This document shows positions 30,535-41,956 of a DNA stretch of 64,000 nt, in pieces. The position numbers were made by a program, and so were the translations under genes. The notes under the pieces were generated by a model, which was not told the DNA's origin, ran no database searches, and saw only the letters and a list, made by a program, of their open reading frames with translations. Source of the DNA: Periconia sp. R9002 (taxonomy: Eukaryota; Ascomycota; Dothideomycetes; Pleosporales; Periconiaceae); NCBI GenBank assembly GCA_023627715.1, contig JAMAHW010000079.1, positions 1 through 64,000 of the forward strand, given 5' to 3'. How positions within the stretch are numbered: the first letter of the stretch is position 1; each line of letters starts with the position of its first letter.

Positions 30535-33004
30535 ATGCAGGAAGAAACTTCAGCGAACAGCCTTCGCGCCATCTTACCACGGGCCCCGGACGAACAGCAT
30601 TCCCCTCAAATAACACCAGGGGAGAGACGCATAAAAAGAGTGACCGCCGCATGCGAACTTTGCAGACAGCGCAGGGTAAAAGTATGTTTACAGCGTGAAC
30701 TGGCTTTCGGATAGCTGCTGATTCCCGCTTCGCCAGTGCGATGCTGCAAGACCAACTTGCACGGCATGCATTGCACTGGATCAAAAGTGTGTATACAGAA
30801 CAACTCCCCAGGAGACTAATGTGGGCGCTCTGAAGCGGAAATTCGGGGAATTGGAGTCTCACTACGACCAACTGAAAGCGTCTCAAGACCATCTAGAACA
30901 GCTCTTTCGTGCCATCCGAACTCGGCCAGATGGAGATGCGAGGGCAATCTTCGAGAGCATCCGCTCAGGCGCTGAGGTGGAGACCATTGTGCGAAAAATT
31001 CACAGCGGCGACCTGGTTTCGCAATTACGCGTGGTGCCTGAACGTCGGTATCGATTCGACTTTCCGTTCAGGCGCGAAATGCCAAGGTTCCTTCAAGTCC
31101 CTGAGAACCGTTATTTGCAGTCGCCGTTGTATGAAGCTGCGCTTGCTTTTCCAGCTTCCGAGCAACAAGGCTTGATCCGTACCAAGGAAAACCAATATGC
31201 GCCGCGCTATATGAAGCCGTATTTCACGGCTACCGTGGTCGATCCCAGACTCGACAGGATAGAACCTTCGAAGTGGACACGAGTCTCACAGGATGATCAT
31301 CTGATGAGACTAATTCTTCGCTCCTACTTTCTTCTTGACGACTACCAGTTTGTGGGATGTTTTCACAAAGATGACTTCCTCGATGATATGCTCTCTGGGT
31401 GCGAGGAGCATTGTACACCGCTCCTGGTGAACTCTATTTTAGCTCAAGCATGCGTAAGCTCATACACCACATTCTCCTAGGATGATCTGATATATCAGAG
31501 ACACTCACCCTAAGTGCTAGCATGGCTGTAAAGAGGTACATAATCGAAGTGATTATTGGGATCCCAACGTAAGCATGATTCCCTGATATACAACCATTGT
31601 CGCTGATGGGAGGGTCCGTAGACTCTAGGATATAAGTTTTTTGCCGAAGCAAAGAGGCTATGGGAGTTGGAGCTGATGAAAAAGAAATCTCATACTACCC
31701 TGCAAGCAGCTCTAATTTTTAATTTCCTCTTCAACGAGAATACCATGGACAAGATTGGACGTACTTATCAGGCTCAAGCAATGGATATAGCGCGCGAGAT
31801 CGATCTTTTCAATCCAGCTACTCATGTGACGAGAAGTTCGGGGAGCAACTCTCGCGCATACACATTGTGGTTATTCTATTGGTGGACAAGGTACGCCTCT
31901 AAACCAAGTTCACAGAGTCCCTCTGCATTTTTCATCAGTGCGTTAACAGAATGACTAAAGTATGCAAGATTATCATCTCCACATATATACGCCAAAGGAT
32001 GGATTCCCTGCCGTTCAACTTCCCGACCCAGGTATCAATCTCGAATGGTATGGTGAAACCTGGCTACAATACCCACAGGACGCCCAAACCCAACGTGTTG
32101 GCCATGGATACCTCTTCAAAGTCAAATGCGAGCTGGCTATGATTGCGGATTCAGCATGCTCACAACTCTACGGTGAAAACCAAGGGACTGAGACAACTCG
32201 AAGTGAAATTGCGGGAAAATATGTCGATGCTTTGCGATCTTGGTATGCTGCTCTGCCTACTTTTATGTCAGCAGATCACATCGTCTATCCGTCTCAACTC
32301 AAATTGCAGTACGTTATGCGACATTCCCTGCCTGATTTTCACCACGTTCCCATTTTCTCACTGCATTTACTAATCAACAATGCCGATATAGCATGCTATA
32401 TCAAGACATCATGATCCGCATGTGTGAAATAGCTCTCACCGTACCATCGCGACCTCTATCAAACCCGCCACAGAATCATATACAGTCGCTCCTAGCACAC
32501 TCCAAGATAAGCTTCGAGACGCTGATGCGTCTGTACTATCTTCGCCACGGATTTGAAAGCAGTGACGGATATCTAGGACATTATCTCCATGTGCTAGCAT
32601 ATATTGCAAAGGACCGACTGAAAGCGTCTATCGACGCCCCAGACTCATCAACCCCAACCGACATGGACGATGCTCGTGCCACGCTCTTCCTAGCTGCCAA
32701 AGGACTCTACGAACAGAGCAAAAATTACTATCTTGCACTCACATTATTCTGTATATTGCAGAATGATATGCGACAGGAGGAGGCAAATATGTTGTACAAG
32801 TTTGCCGGAATCATACGGGAGAAGGGCACGATGAGACGGCTGAGGGCGGAATATATACAAGCGCAGTATCCGATCTACATCACCAGGCCAAAGGATAAGT
32901 TAGAAGGCATGCGGGTCTTGAGCGAGGTCGTGGATGATCTGACGGGTCTAGATCTGGGTTCCGACGGTGAGGCCAGCGATGGGCCGCGGAGTAATTCGCA
33001 GTGA
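30535..33004 (+). CDS. Zn2Cys6 transcription factor with fungal-specific middle domain
   Basis: Six exons: 30535-30681, 30737-31453, 31521-31568, 31622-31890, 31961-32308 and 32392-33004. They give 713 aa with all phases matching. The first intron splits the zinc cluster: CELCRQRRVK joins CDAARPTCTACIALDQKC, giving the full Cys-x2-Cys-x6-Cys pattern on both halves. A coiled-coil-like dimerisation stretch follows (GALKRKFGELESHYDQLK). The fungal_trans region includes LVNSILAQAC-HGCKEVHNRSDYWDPN-TLGYKFFAEAKRLWELE and LFYWWTSMQDY. The 48-bp third exon is supported because it restores this block. A DNA-binding nuclear regulator; targets unknown. It is not adjacent to an obvious gene cluster. Confidence 0.9.
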
Positions 33005-33570
33005 CACCTTTCTGTCATAATTTGACGGATCACGCGTCCAATTTGGAAACAAGTAATACCATATAGTTTTTTTTGTTTTATTTTCTGACACGCTGACGCT
33101 CATGAAGCATCGTGATGGACTCGGCATCACACTCAAGGGCGGCGCTGTGCATACCGTTTACAGCTTACGCTAGTCTTCATGGGGTTAGCGATAGCTCACC
33201 GTTTTGCACTTTCTCTTCTCCTGCACAACTCCGATCAACTGTGCAAATACTCCTTCCACACCCTCACATCTAAACCATTCTGTTGAATGCAGCTTTCGCG
33301 TCGCTGCAGCTTTCTTTGTAACAATTGGATACGACGACACGCCCACCAGCAAGTGGTCATCACAATTTCCAAAAATAAATCACCCTTGCAGCTCGCATCG
33401 GCTACTCCAGGCGGCTTTCATCGCTGACCAATCCACGCTCGTGAGGGACGATTGACACACTGTACACACTTGGGTATATATTGCACTGAAGCGTAAAGAG
33501 TGCAAAATCAAGGCCCCACTGGGCGGCGCTCAAGTCCATTGGAGTATCTAGAACCCCATTCACGGGTAAA
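33005..33570. other. Intergenic region
   Basis: 566 bp between two plus-strand genes. It has a T-rich tract at 33066-33082. Nothing else is seen. Confidence 0.5.
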
Positions 33571-36488
33571 ATGACAAAGGATTGGGATGCTGTGCAGGCG
33601 GAGATCAAGGATCTCTCGTTTGTGCAAAAAAAGAGGCTAGATGAGGTTAAGAGGGTCATGGAAGTGAAATATGGGTTCAAAGCTTCGTATGTGGCTTTCT
33701 TGTTCACTGATCAAGCTGTAGTTTCTTGAGGGCCAACGCGAGATTTGGTAAAAAGAAAAGAAACGATGCTGACTTTACCGATCAGAACGAGAGCGTATCG
33801 GATGAAGCTCGCCGAGTGGGGTATTACACGCCAGGCACGAACTAAAGGATCTAGCAGTGAGAAGAGTAAAAAGAAAGGGGTAAAGCGACGGCGTACGGAT
33901 GCAGGGTTGGACGATGACGGTGGTGGCGATGGTAATGATAGCGACTCAACGGTTGATGAGGCTCCCGAGGAGAGGACGAACGGAATGGCTAGTGCGTTGG
34001 GTACGAACGAGAAGAAAGATACTTACCGTGATAAAGAGGGTTTGGAGACGATGTTGCTCAATCGAGCGACAACTAATGGAGGCTCGACGAACCCTATTGA
34101 CCCTGAACTACAGGTCTCTAGCGTAGTATGGAAGTAAGTGCGGCCGATGGGGGTAATTGGCACAACTGACCGTGAACCAGTCCTGTCCAAGAGCCAATTA
34201 TGATAAGTCCCGACAGTCCCGATCCATGGGCTTCGAGGGACCCAAGAGCTAGAGATATATTGATGGATATGCTCGCTACGGTTCTGGATGGTGACTCCGA
34301 GAAACTAGAGACGCTTCTTTTGGAACATCCAGATCATCAGAATTTACCCATCGGTTTGCCATTTGATATACCAGGCGGAAGATTTTATAATCATCCCGCC
34401 ATGTCTGACACGGTTATTCTTCAGCATGAGCATCAAACCCTCTTGGACATCGCCTGCGGTCTCCCTTCGGGACCTGTGGTCTGGGTCTTGCTCTCTTATC
34501 GCGCAAGAGGCTCAAAGCATCCGTTCGGTACGGACCTGGCCCTTCACAATGCCATCAAAAACGGACGAACTTACACAGTTCAATCTCTACTGATGCCGTC
34601 CAAAGCTAGAGCGAATGGATCGCCAGAGACTAGCTGGAAACCGTTTCTCCAAGCAGTATTCTGGAACCATCCTCATGTTGTCCGCTGTTTGATAGACAAA
34701 GGCGCCAACATACACATCACGTCGCCCTGCATTGATGGTGTTGAACTGAGCCCCCTTCAGTTCTGCCTCGATCGTCGTCGCAGAGACTACTTACATAATT
34801 ACAACCGCGACAATTCTGAGAAAATACTCAAGATGTTGCTTGATGCTGGCGCAGACATCCATGCCCCTGCTTCTATCGGTCTGCGACCTCCACCTTTTGA
34901 CGTCTTCATCACACCATGGCAGAACAATCCCAACTGGATTACCAGACTCAACCCGGTGGAAATCGAGTGTTTGGAAGCTTTCGTCAAGAAAGGTGCAGAT
35001 TTGCAAACTCACTTCAGCGGCATAACGTGCAATTCACCATCCGGTCATACGTTCCAACACCAAATGCTGTGGCACTCCACCCCAGATATAGCCCGACTGA
35101 TCATCGATCATGCCGACCCGAGTCCGAGTGGGAACGGCAGCGCTTTGCTCCACGAGATTGTAGGGAGTTGCCCAGAAGCCAAACGCCACCCCTCAGAAAC
35201 CCTCCGCGACATCGAAGTCCTCCTCGCTCGCGGCGCCGACCCAAACCACTGCGACAGCTCCGGATTCACACCGCTCAGACGCTGCATAGACCTCTGTCCC
35301 GCGGTCGACATTGTCCCACGCCTTCAGCTCCTCCTCTCCCACGGCGCGGACCCCGAACTCAAGCACGCCAACCGCCTACCCCCGTACGTCCTTGCGGCGC
35401 GCAACTTCGAAGACCCTCTCCGCTTGCAGGTCATGGACCTTCTCGTCGCCAAAATCCATGGCCGTCAGCACCGCACCGTCTACGATGAAACCTTTGTCTG
35501 GGCCGCCGACTACTTCCCCATCCCCACGGCCCCGACATGGACTCAAGTCCAACGCTACAACGGCCACGACGGCGCCTTCAACGCCAATCTCGCGGACATG
35601 GTACCAGAAGACATCCGAACCATTTTCCAACGCGCCGTCTTCAGCGTCGCAAGCCTCAACTTCCTCAACGCAGCCACGGCAAACGCAAAAGCAAACTACC
35701 CCCTCAGCATCAGCGCCCGCGAGAAAGACGAAATCTTCCAAGCCATCCTCCAGCGCCAGCACGCCGGCCTCCCAGAATACCAATTCGACCAAGCCTTCGT
35801 CGTCGGCCTGCTGAAACCGCAAATGGCGCCTTTGGTCACAAATTTCGACCCTGCCGCAGCCCAACGCCTCAGCAATACCTACCATGATAACGATATCATG
35901 CTGCCGCACCAAACACCCATCCTCTCCCTCGCCCCACCACAGTCCCAACCACCACCCCCATCTCCACCACCTCCACCTTCATCCACAGCAGTACCACCCC
36001 CTCCAACCGCCGCGAGCCCCCCACCGCCCCCTCAAGCCCAAACCCAACCCTCCCCCTCACCACCTTCCTCCCCCTCCACCTCCTTCACCATCCCCTCCAC
36101 AACCCAACTCCGCTGGCCGCGCATCGGCTCCCGCACGCGCCACGGCGACATCAAACGCGCAAAAGACGCCGTCCTGAGCGAGACCTGTCCCGAGTGCAAC
36201 AATGGCGTCTTGCTTACCCGCAAGGAGGTCGAGCGGCATAGGGTCGAGCATGAGCATACCAGATCGTGTGATTTGGGGAGTGAGTGTGGGAGGCGGTTTT
36301 GCGTTCGGAAGAGGAGTGCGTGGGAGGAAGGGACCGCGGTAGGGAGGAGGGATGCTCCTGGGGGTGTGGAAAGGGTGGTGGGAGAGGAGGGTGTGGCGTT
36401 GGGGGGCGGGAATGGGGGTGGGAGTGGGAGGGAGTTTAGGTTTAGTGTCGGTGCTGCTGGTGCTGGTGTTGAGGGAGGTACCGTGTAG
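33571..36488 (+). CDS. Clr5-domain ankyrin-repeat protein
   Basis: Exons 33571-33686, 33786-34133 and 34181-36488, 923 aa. The first splice joins EVMEVKYGFKAS-like DEVKRVMEVKYGFKAS to TRAYRMKLAEWGITRQAR, completing a Clr5 domain (about residues 1-55), a fungal Myb-like N-terminal module. A basic Lys/Arg stretch follows, then about 8-10 ankyrin-type repeats (about 175-480), for example LLDIACGLPSGPVVWVLL, LKMLLDAGADIHAPAS and DIEVLLARGADPNHC. A long proline-rich run lies near 590-650. Near residue 665 is a Cys/His-rich patch, CPECNNGVLLTRKEVERHR then CDLGSECGRRFC, that could bind zinc. The C-terminal 60 residues are Gly/Val-rich low complexity. Function unknown; possibly a nuclear scaffold. 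Confidence 0.85.
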
Positions 36489-37323
36489 TTTTCGTTATGC
36501 AGTCTTGAGCGAATTTGTCGATTTTTCCTTCTTGTTCCTTTTTGGTTGGGTTATATAACATTCTCACTGGCGCGTATGTGAATCGTCCATTCACTTCGAA
36601 CTCTCAACAAGCAAACATAAACCTCCTGTACACACCAGACCTTTACAAATCTACCTCTACATCCGCGAACTTACAACTGATTGCAGACGCCCACTTCTCT
36701 ATGTGAGTGATCCTACATTCAATTGATTATACCATTCGTATTTCTACGACTAACAATGCCCCCCCCCCCCTTCCCGGCTCGGGTGTTGCCGAACCATTAA
36801 GTTTTAAGGAGGCGAAGGACATAAGGACTGATGTCGTTTTATAAGCCTTCATTACATTATAGGGGGGAGCTGAGTATGGGATAGGGCGTGGACAGCTTTC
36901 TCTTTTTCGTGCAGTATTTAATAGTTTGTAGAGAGTAGGTTAAGAGATTGTTTGATAGTGATTGTTTGAAGGTAGAAAGGGCAGTAAACCCAGCCTTACC
37001 CCGTGATGTATTCAGTTATGATGCAACGACATATATACAAATTAGCAACTCAGCATCAACACTAGAGTCTTTCTAGCTATTATAGACATAATCCTACAAA
37101 TCTACACGAGCTGTAGTTTCCCTAGTACCTATACAACGCACGCTACAATTTACTACCAACCGTTTTAAGCTAGCCTTATCACGTGTATATGTTTTTACCT
37201 GAACGTCTTTTCTTGTGGTTGATGCTATTTATGTAGTAATTGGACTACATTGAAGCAAAATTCCTCTTTGTGTAAAAGTTAGATGCTGCGACCTTTGTTT
37301 AGTAGAAAGTTGATTGGGAGTCA
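36489..37323. other. Intergenic region with C-run
   Basis: Convergent gap between the Clr5/ankyrin gene and the FAD oxidoreductase gene. It has a run of 12 C at 36759-36770 and AT-rich DNA near 37020-37170. No gene is supported. Confidence 0.5.
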
Positions 37324-39271
37324 TTATGTACATATGTATACTATCTTGAGATGATACGTCGTGATGTCTAACCTCTGTAGGTTCCAGTTTCTATCCTCAC
37401 TACAAGCGCGTTTCGGTTCGATCCCGTTGCTATGCATAGAAAAAAGCAAATCTACAGGAAGAACAAAAACCAGATACGTGACCCTGCAAAGCCGCCCACG
37501 GCTATCAGCTTCCCATTCATCGCTCCCCACAGCCGTAGGTGCATAAAAAAGGTCCACTTCGTCATATTCGGCCTTGATTCTACGCAGGCGATCGTAGTTA
37601 ACGCCGTACAAGTCCTTCTTCCACGTCTTGTGCTCGGGGTTAGCCTGACTGAGGTACGAGCCACTCTCCGGCATGACAGAAAGCAACAGTGGGTCGACGA
37701 TGTCGGTCAACTGGGCCTGAACAGCGTAGTTGGGCGCCCACGACGCGGCGTTGAAGTCCCATGGGTGGAACACGAACATCTCGTGCGCCGTAGTGCGCCA
37801 CTGCGGCAGCACAGCGTTGTCAGCGACCGCGCGAGCCGTCGAAGACACATCGAGCCCGGTGATGGAAACCGAGTACGCACCGAGGGAGGTGGTGATGGTT
37901 TTGTATGCTTGAGATGAGCTCGTCTAGATTGTTTGCGATTGTGGATTTTGGGACGAGGCGTGCGGACTGGACTTGGCCGAACCAGATGCTGCCGTACGGG
38001 AGGGGGCCAAAGTAGCGCACGAAGTGGTCTAGATAGGTGGTTGAGGTGGTGGAATCAACGGTGTAGGTGGCATTGAGGGCGGCGAGGTCGTCGAGCCAAG
38101 GCTGGACCACTGCGAGGGCTTCAGCGGCAGTGGCGTTGGCGAGCGTGAGGGGGAAGAGTTGGAAGCCGCCGGCGCTGAAGAAAGCGATGACGCCGGCGCC
38201 GGCCTTGTCGGTCCAGGTAACTGAGTGCGTGTGGAAAGACTTGATGGCGTCCCAGTAGGTGTCCGGGTTGTCGGGAGATGGCAACAGTGTCACGTTGACA
38301 GAGCCAACCTTGGAGTCAGTGAAGGTTGTGTACGTTATGGAGACGACAGCTGCGTAAGTCGACCCCCCGCCCCCAGAAAGCGCCCAATACAGGTCGGAGT
38401 CCTGGGTTGGGGTCGCGATCACGTGCCGTCCGTCCGAAGTCACCACTTCCCACTCCAGCACGTTGTCAGCTGCGAGCCCGTACGTAGTAGCGAGCATCGA
38501 GTGACCACCACCCTGGGCGTAACCACCAGCTGGAGATACACCGGCACAGCTGCCGCTGAGAACGCGCATTCCCCTGGCGTTGGCGGCCTGGAGGATTTGG
38601 TTGCCCTGAACGCCTGCACCGAGCTTGACGGCCGGCCCACTGTAGGCCTCAGATGCGTAGTCGAGGAAGGCTATGTCGGTCAACTTGTGCGTCCAAAGCT
38701 CAAGCGCGCCTAGACCACGAGACTTGCCCAGCAAGTCGTGTCCCGAGCTTTTGATAACTAGACGAATGTTGTTGTCACGTGCGAAGTTGAGGTCGAGATG
38801 ACATGGGAAAGGGTGGTGGCGACGACAGAGTAGGCGACGTAGTTGTCCATAGTGCAATTCGCATCCTGGCCTGAGAACGAGGTGCATGCTTTGTCCTGGA
38901 ATAACGGCGCCCATACAGAGGGCGGGAGCTCATAGCTGGTGCGTTCGCGTCAGATGGATGTCGTGCCGGTACTTTTGGCCTCTGAATTGTGTAAGTACAT
39001 ACTGAGGATCTGGGTTCGGCCATGCTACTTTGAGAGCATTGCAGGCCGCGTCATTGAAATTACGGCCACGGCATTCTGGGGCAAGCGGAGTTGTTTTGAG
39101 AAGAGCGCCTTCGACGGTAGAATTGAGCGCATTCCAGCTTGCAGTCGACGGCCAGCACGAATCGCCAGGGAAACAACGGCAGGAGGCAGTGGAATTGCTC
39201 CCTGTCACGGCCAAGGCCATGCAAAATGGCAGAGCGTGTGATAAGAAGAGATGTGAGACGCGCATTCTCAA
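37324..39271 (-). CDS. FAD-linked oxidoreductase (PCMH/BBE type), apparently frameshifted
   Basis: Starts MRMRVSHLFLSHALPFCMALAV, a secretion signal. Exon 1 (39003-39271) splices by a 67-bp intron (GTATGT..CACCAG) to an exon from 38935 encoding YELPPSVWAPLFQDKAC and NCTMDNYVAYSVVATTLSHVI. There the frame breaks: LNFARDNNIRLVIKSSGHD continues in a different frame as if one base were lost near 38790-38800. The FAD-binding domain then reads normally (SGHDLLGKS, CAGVSPAGGYAQGGGHSM) until 37899-37902, where one extra base in an A4 run shifts the frame back to TITTSLGAYSVSITGLD. The BBE end follows (NYDRLRRIKAEYDEVDLFYAPT, DSRGRLCRV), after which the frame overruns the usual family end by about 40 residues. 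Oxidises alcohols or sugars in this family. Either a recent pseudogene or two base errors. Confidence 0.75.
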
Positions 39272-39708
39272 ATTTTCATGACCTCGGCCTGACTGTCCAG
39301 AGGGGAGGGTGTAAGCAAGAGAGTGGAGATGGAGACATAGTGGTAGCGCATTGGCGGAATTGATATAGCTAGCGGAACGGGAGGGAGATTGTGGATCTTA
39401 GGATCAATTGTTGATGGGGTAGATACCTGCCAGCTTCCGTGTTGGTATTTACCGGTACGGTATCAATCCCGATCCTGCCTCCCGCCTGTGGTAAAGTGAG
39501 GTCAACACCACGTGGTACTAGCGCTGCGGCGCAGCCCCTGCTATTGATATGGTCTAGGATGCGGTTAGCTAGAGCGTAGACCTCGTTTAACTAATGCACA
39601 TTATTCTATTAAACAAACGAATTTATAACCTGTACAGATGAGTGAGTATCAACATACATTGAACACTAGTGCCACAATGTCTTGAGGAGTTGAGGAGCAC
39701 CGTGATTA
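39272..39708. other. Intergenic region
   Basis: 437 bp between the FAD oxidoreductase start and the stop of the DUF7580 gene, both on the minus strand. Nothing is recognised. Confidence 0.45.
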
Positions 39709-41643
39709 TCACCTCATGCCCATGAGCTTCTTCCAACCAGCGATCATATCCTCCAGCACACATATCACGTCCGTATAGACCGCTCCCCTTAAAGCCTCCT
39801 TACTCAAATCCTCACCACAAGAAAAATCGCAATCAACGCACTGCTGCACAACCTTTAGGTACCGATTCCCCAGCGTCGACAAAAGCGGCGGCTTCTCGTG
39901 GAGGATCCTCCGTGCAGCCACAACTCCCTCTGGCGTCCACAATGTCTCCGGGGTTCTAGCGACCAGCGCCCTTTTTAGGCAGATCTCGAGCAGCGCGACG
40001 CCGAGCTTAGCTAGGGGGAGATTTCGGATGCCGTACATGTACCTCAGCTGCTCTGGGTCGCCCACTCGATCGTCGTGCAAGGCAGGTGTCTTCTGGGGGA
40101 ATTGCGTGCTGAGGTGCAAAGTTTCCAGGGCCTGGGCGACGTCTTCCTCAGCCGTGGTGGATTTGTGGGGTGTGTTTGGTGGGGCTTTGGAGAAGTATTC
40201 GATGTGCTCGAGGCCCCAGTCGTCAGGAAGCCACGAGGTGGAATGATACTGGAGAACAGTAGTTGCAAGCTTGTGGGCGAGTGTAAGTTGATGCAGGGTC
40301 TGGAGACGGGTTAGCTCGGTGAGGACGGAGGAGGATTTGCGACCGGGGATGTTTTGAGTGAGGTTGGCTTCAGTGTTGCGGGCTGCGTCGTAGAAGATGA
40401 AAGTGAATGACTGTGGCGCTTCGCTAGACTCGAGATAGCCCAGCTCTTTGCATTTCGCGGATTGGCATGCTTTGCTTAGATGGCAGCACACACTTGGCGT
40501 GGTTTTGAGGTTTAGCAGCGCATAATTGGCGGTTGTTAGTTGCCGGGGTGCTCTAGGTATAGCGGCTTTGGCAGGTGTGCCAGGCGCAGGCTCTGTGCCA
40601 CTGTCTGATTCCCCGAAGCGTACCCTTTTTTTGAGGCTTTTCTGAACTCCTAGAATCACGGGCTTCGGTAGAGTGGGAGTAGTTTGAGGTCCAGTTGAGA
40701 TGGCAGGAGCTGTCGAAGTGTGGGTCGAGGCTGGACCAGCGGCCGGAATCCCGGGCAGCATAGAATCGATGTTTGTTGTAGGCTTGTGTGCAGTAACGGA
40801 TTTGATATGTAACCATATCGGGGGTTCTAAAGGAGGTTTGCAAGGCTCCTTCGAGGTTTGGAGAGAAGGCTTCCGTCGACAGGTTATGACCATATCAAGC
40901 TGTGTGCTATCATATCCAGCCTGAGCATCTAGCGAGAGCTTGGCCTGGTGGTCGACATGTGATATATTGGTGCAAGAAAAGGAACTCCATAGAGAATCGT
41001 GTAATGTCTGGGAGACTGTGCGAATGTCTCGATAGTGTTTTGGCACGCTCTTCCGAAGAATACAGTCCGAGGCGCGGCTCCGACGTTTTCGAAGCTTACA
41101 CAGTTGGGAGCGGAGGCCGCTCAACCTGGCGCTCCACCTTTCCAAGTCATCCAGCCATTTCAAGTGGTCATTCTCTTGGAGAGAAAAGTCGAAGGCACTC
41201 AACAGGCGACGGATCGGTGCCGTTTTGGTGGCATCCTCATGTCCCTCTGCCGACAGGCACCGATCTAGTTTGGACAATCGTGCATCGGTTTCCTGCAGCA
41301 CATCTCGAATCTTCAACACCACGTCTTCCAACACCTGAGAGTTTCTGCCGAGAAACTTTTGCAGTCGCTCTTCCAGGTCCGGATCCCGCCAATTCGTGTG
41401 TTTTGGGTCGTCTAGCATTTGCGAAAGTTCGTAGGCATCGTCTACTGCCGCCTTGAGCAAGAGCTGACAGTCAACACTAAAGTTCGTTGCGGCAACTTTA
41501 TGGCGCAGCTGAATAGCGCGAATTGCTTCCATGTAGCGGGTGAAGGTTCTAAGGCGAGTTTGGAGGGCGCTGTTCGACTTCAAAACCGCAACAATAATAG
41601 GGACAATGCCGATAACAATACCAGCAACCTCGATACCGGACAT
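39709..41643 (-). CDS. DUF7580-domain protein with HeLo-like N-terminus
   Basis: A single-exon 644-aa protein. The start at 41643 (MSGIEVAGIVIGIVPIIVAVL) is the family-typical beginning; an upstream in-frame ATG adds 75 glycine-rich residues. The N-terminal about 220 residues are helical after a hydrophobic first helix, resembling fungal HeLo/SesA-type N-terminal regions. A Ser/Thr/Pro linker follows, with KKRVRFGESDSG. The C-terminal DUF7580 region (about 430-644) has CCHLSKACQSAKC, WLPDDWGLEHIEYF, YMYGIRNLPLAKLGVALLEI, then the Cys cluster CVDCDFSCGEDL and DVICVLEDMIAGW. The KLGVALLEI block resembles the aF helix of a protein-kinase C-lobe without the catalytic residues. Possible role in heterokaryon or immune-type signalling; inferred only. 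It is divergent from the next gene (313 bp between starts). Confidence 0.8.
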   Translation of the reverse strand: MSGIEVAGIVIGIVPIIVAVLKSNSALQTRLRTFTRYMEAIRAIQLRHKVAATNFSVDCQLLLKAAVDDAYELSQMLDDPKHTNWRDPDLEERLQKFLGRNSQVLEDVVLKIRDVLQETDARLSKLDRCLSAEGHEDATKTAPIRRLLSAFDFSLQENDHLKWLDDLERWSARLSGLRSQLCKLRKRRSRASDCILRKSVPKHYRDIRTVSQTLHDSLWSSFSCTNISHVDHQAKLSLDAQAGYDSTQLDMVITCRRKPSLQTSKEPCKPPLEPPIWLHIKSVTAHKPTTNIDSMLPGIPAAGPASTHTSTAPAISTGPQTTPTLPKPVILGVQKSLKKRVRFGESDSGTEPAPGTPAKAAIPRAPRQLTTANYALLNLKTTPSVCCHLSKACQSAKCKELGYLESSEAPQSFTFIFYDAARNTEANLTQNIPGRKSSSVLTELTRLQTLHQLTLAHKLATTVLQYHSTSWLPDDWGLEHIEYFSKAPPNTPHKSTTAEEDVAQALETLHLSTQFPQKTPALHDDRVGDPEQLRYMYGIRNLPLAKLGVALLEICLKRALVARTPETLWTPEGVVAARRILHEKPPLLSTLGNRYLKVVQQCVDCDFSCGEDLSKEALRGAVYTDVICVLEDMIAGWKKLMGMR

Positions 41644-41956
41644 GACGAAAAGGTTACACGACGAAGAATAGTGAGGGGAAGAGAAATAATTATGAAAGAA
41701 GAGGAGGGCCATCCTGAGAAGGCTGGGATGCTGAAAGATAAGTGGTGCGGGGCAGCTGGCAAGGCTGATTTCTCGTATTTCACACCTGTATCCCGGTGAA
41801 CCACTGCCTCCGCCTCCACAACTGCCGTTATAACCTCCACCTCCCCAACCTTGCCCATCAGAGCACATCTTTATCTTTTATAATAACTAGCTGGAAAGAT
41901 TTTGGGAACTGAATCGAGCAAGCACTTCGTTCTCCACAAGCCGCAAGGGGATTCTC

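Noticed and set aside
34916..35948. Arg/Pro-rich plus-strand and minus-strand frames inside the ankyrin gene
   Set aside because: Shadows created by the GC-rich codon bias of the Clr5/ankyrin gene.
37415..37425. GGTTCGATCCC, a tRNA B-box-like sequence
   Set aside because: No A-box, acceptor stem or anticodon arm could be placed around it, and it lies within the FAD oxidoreductase frame.
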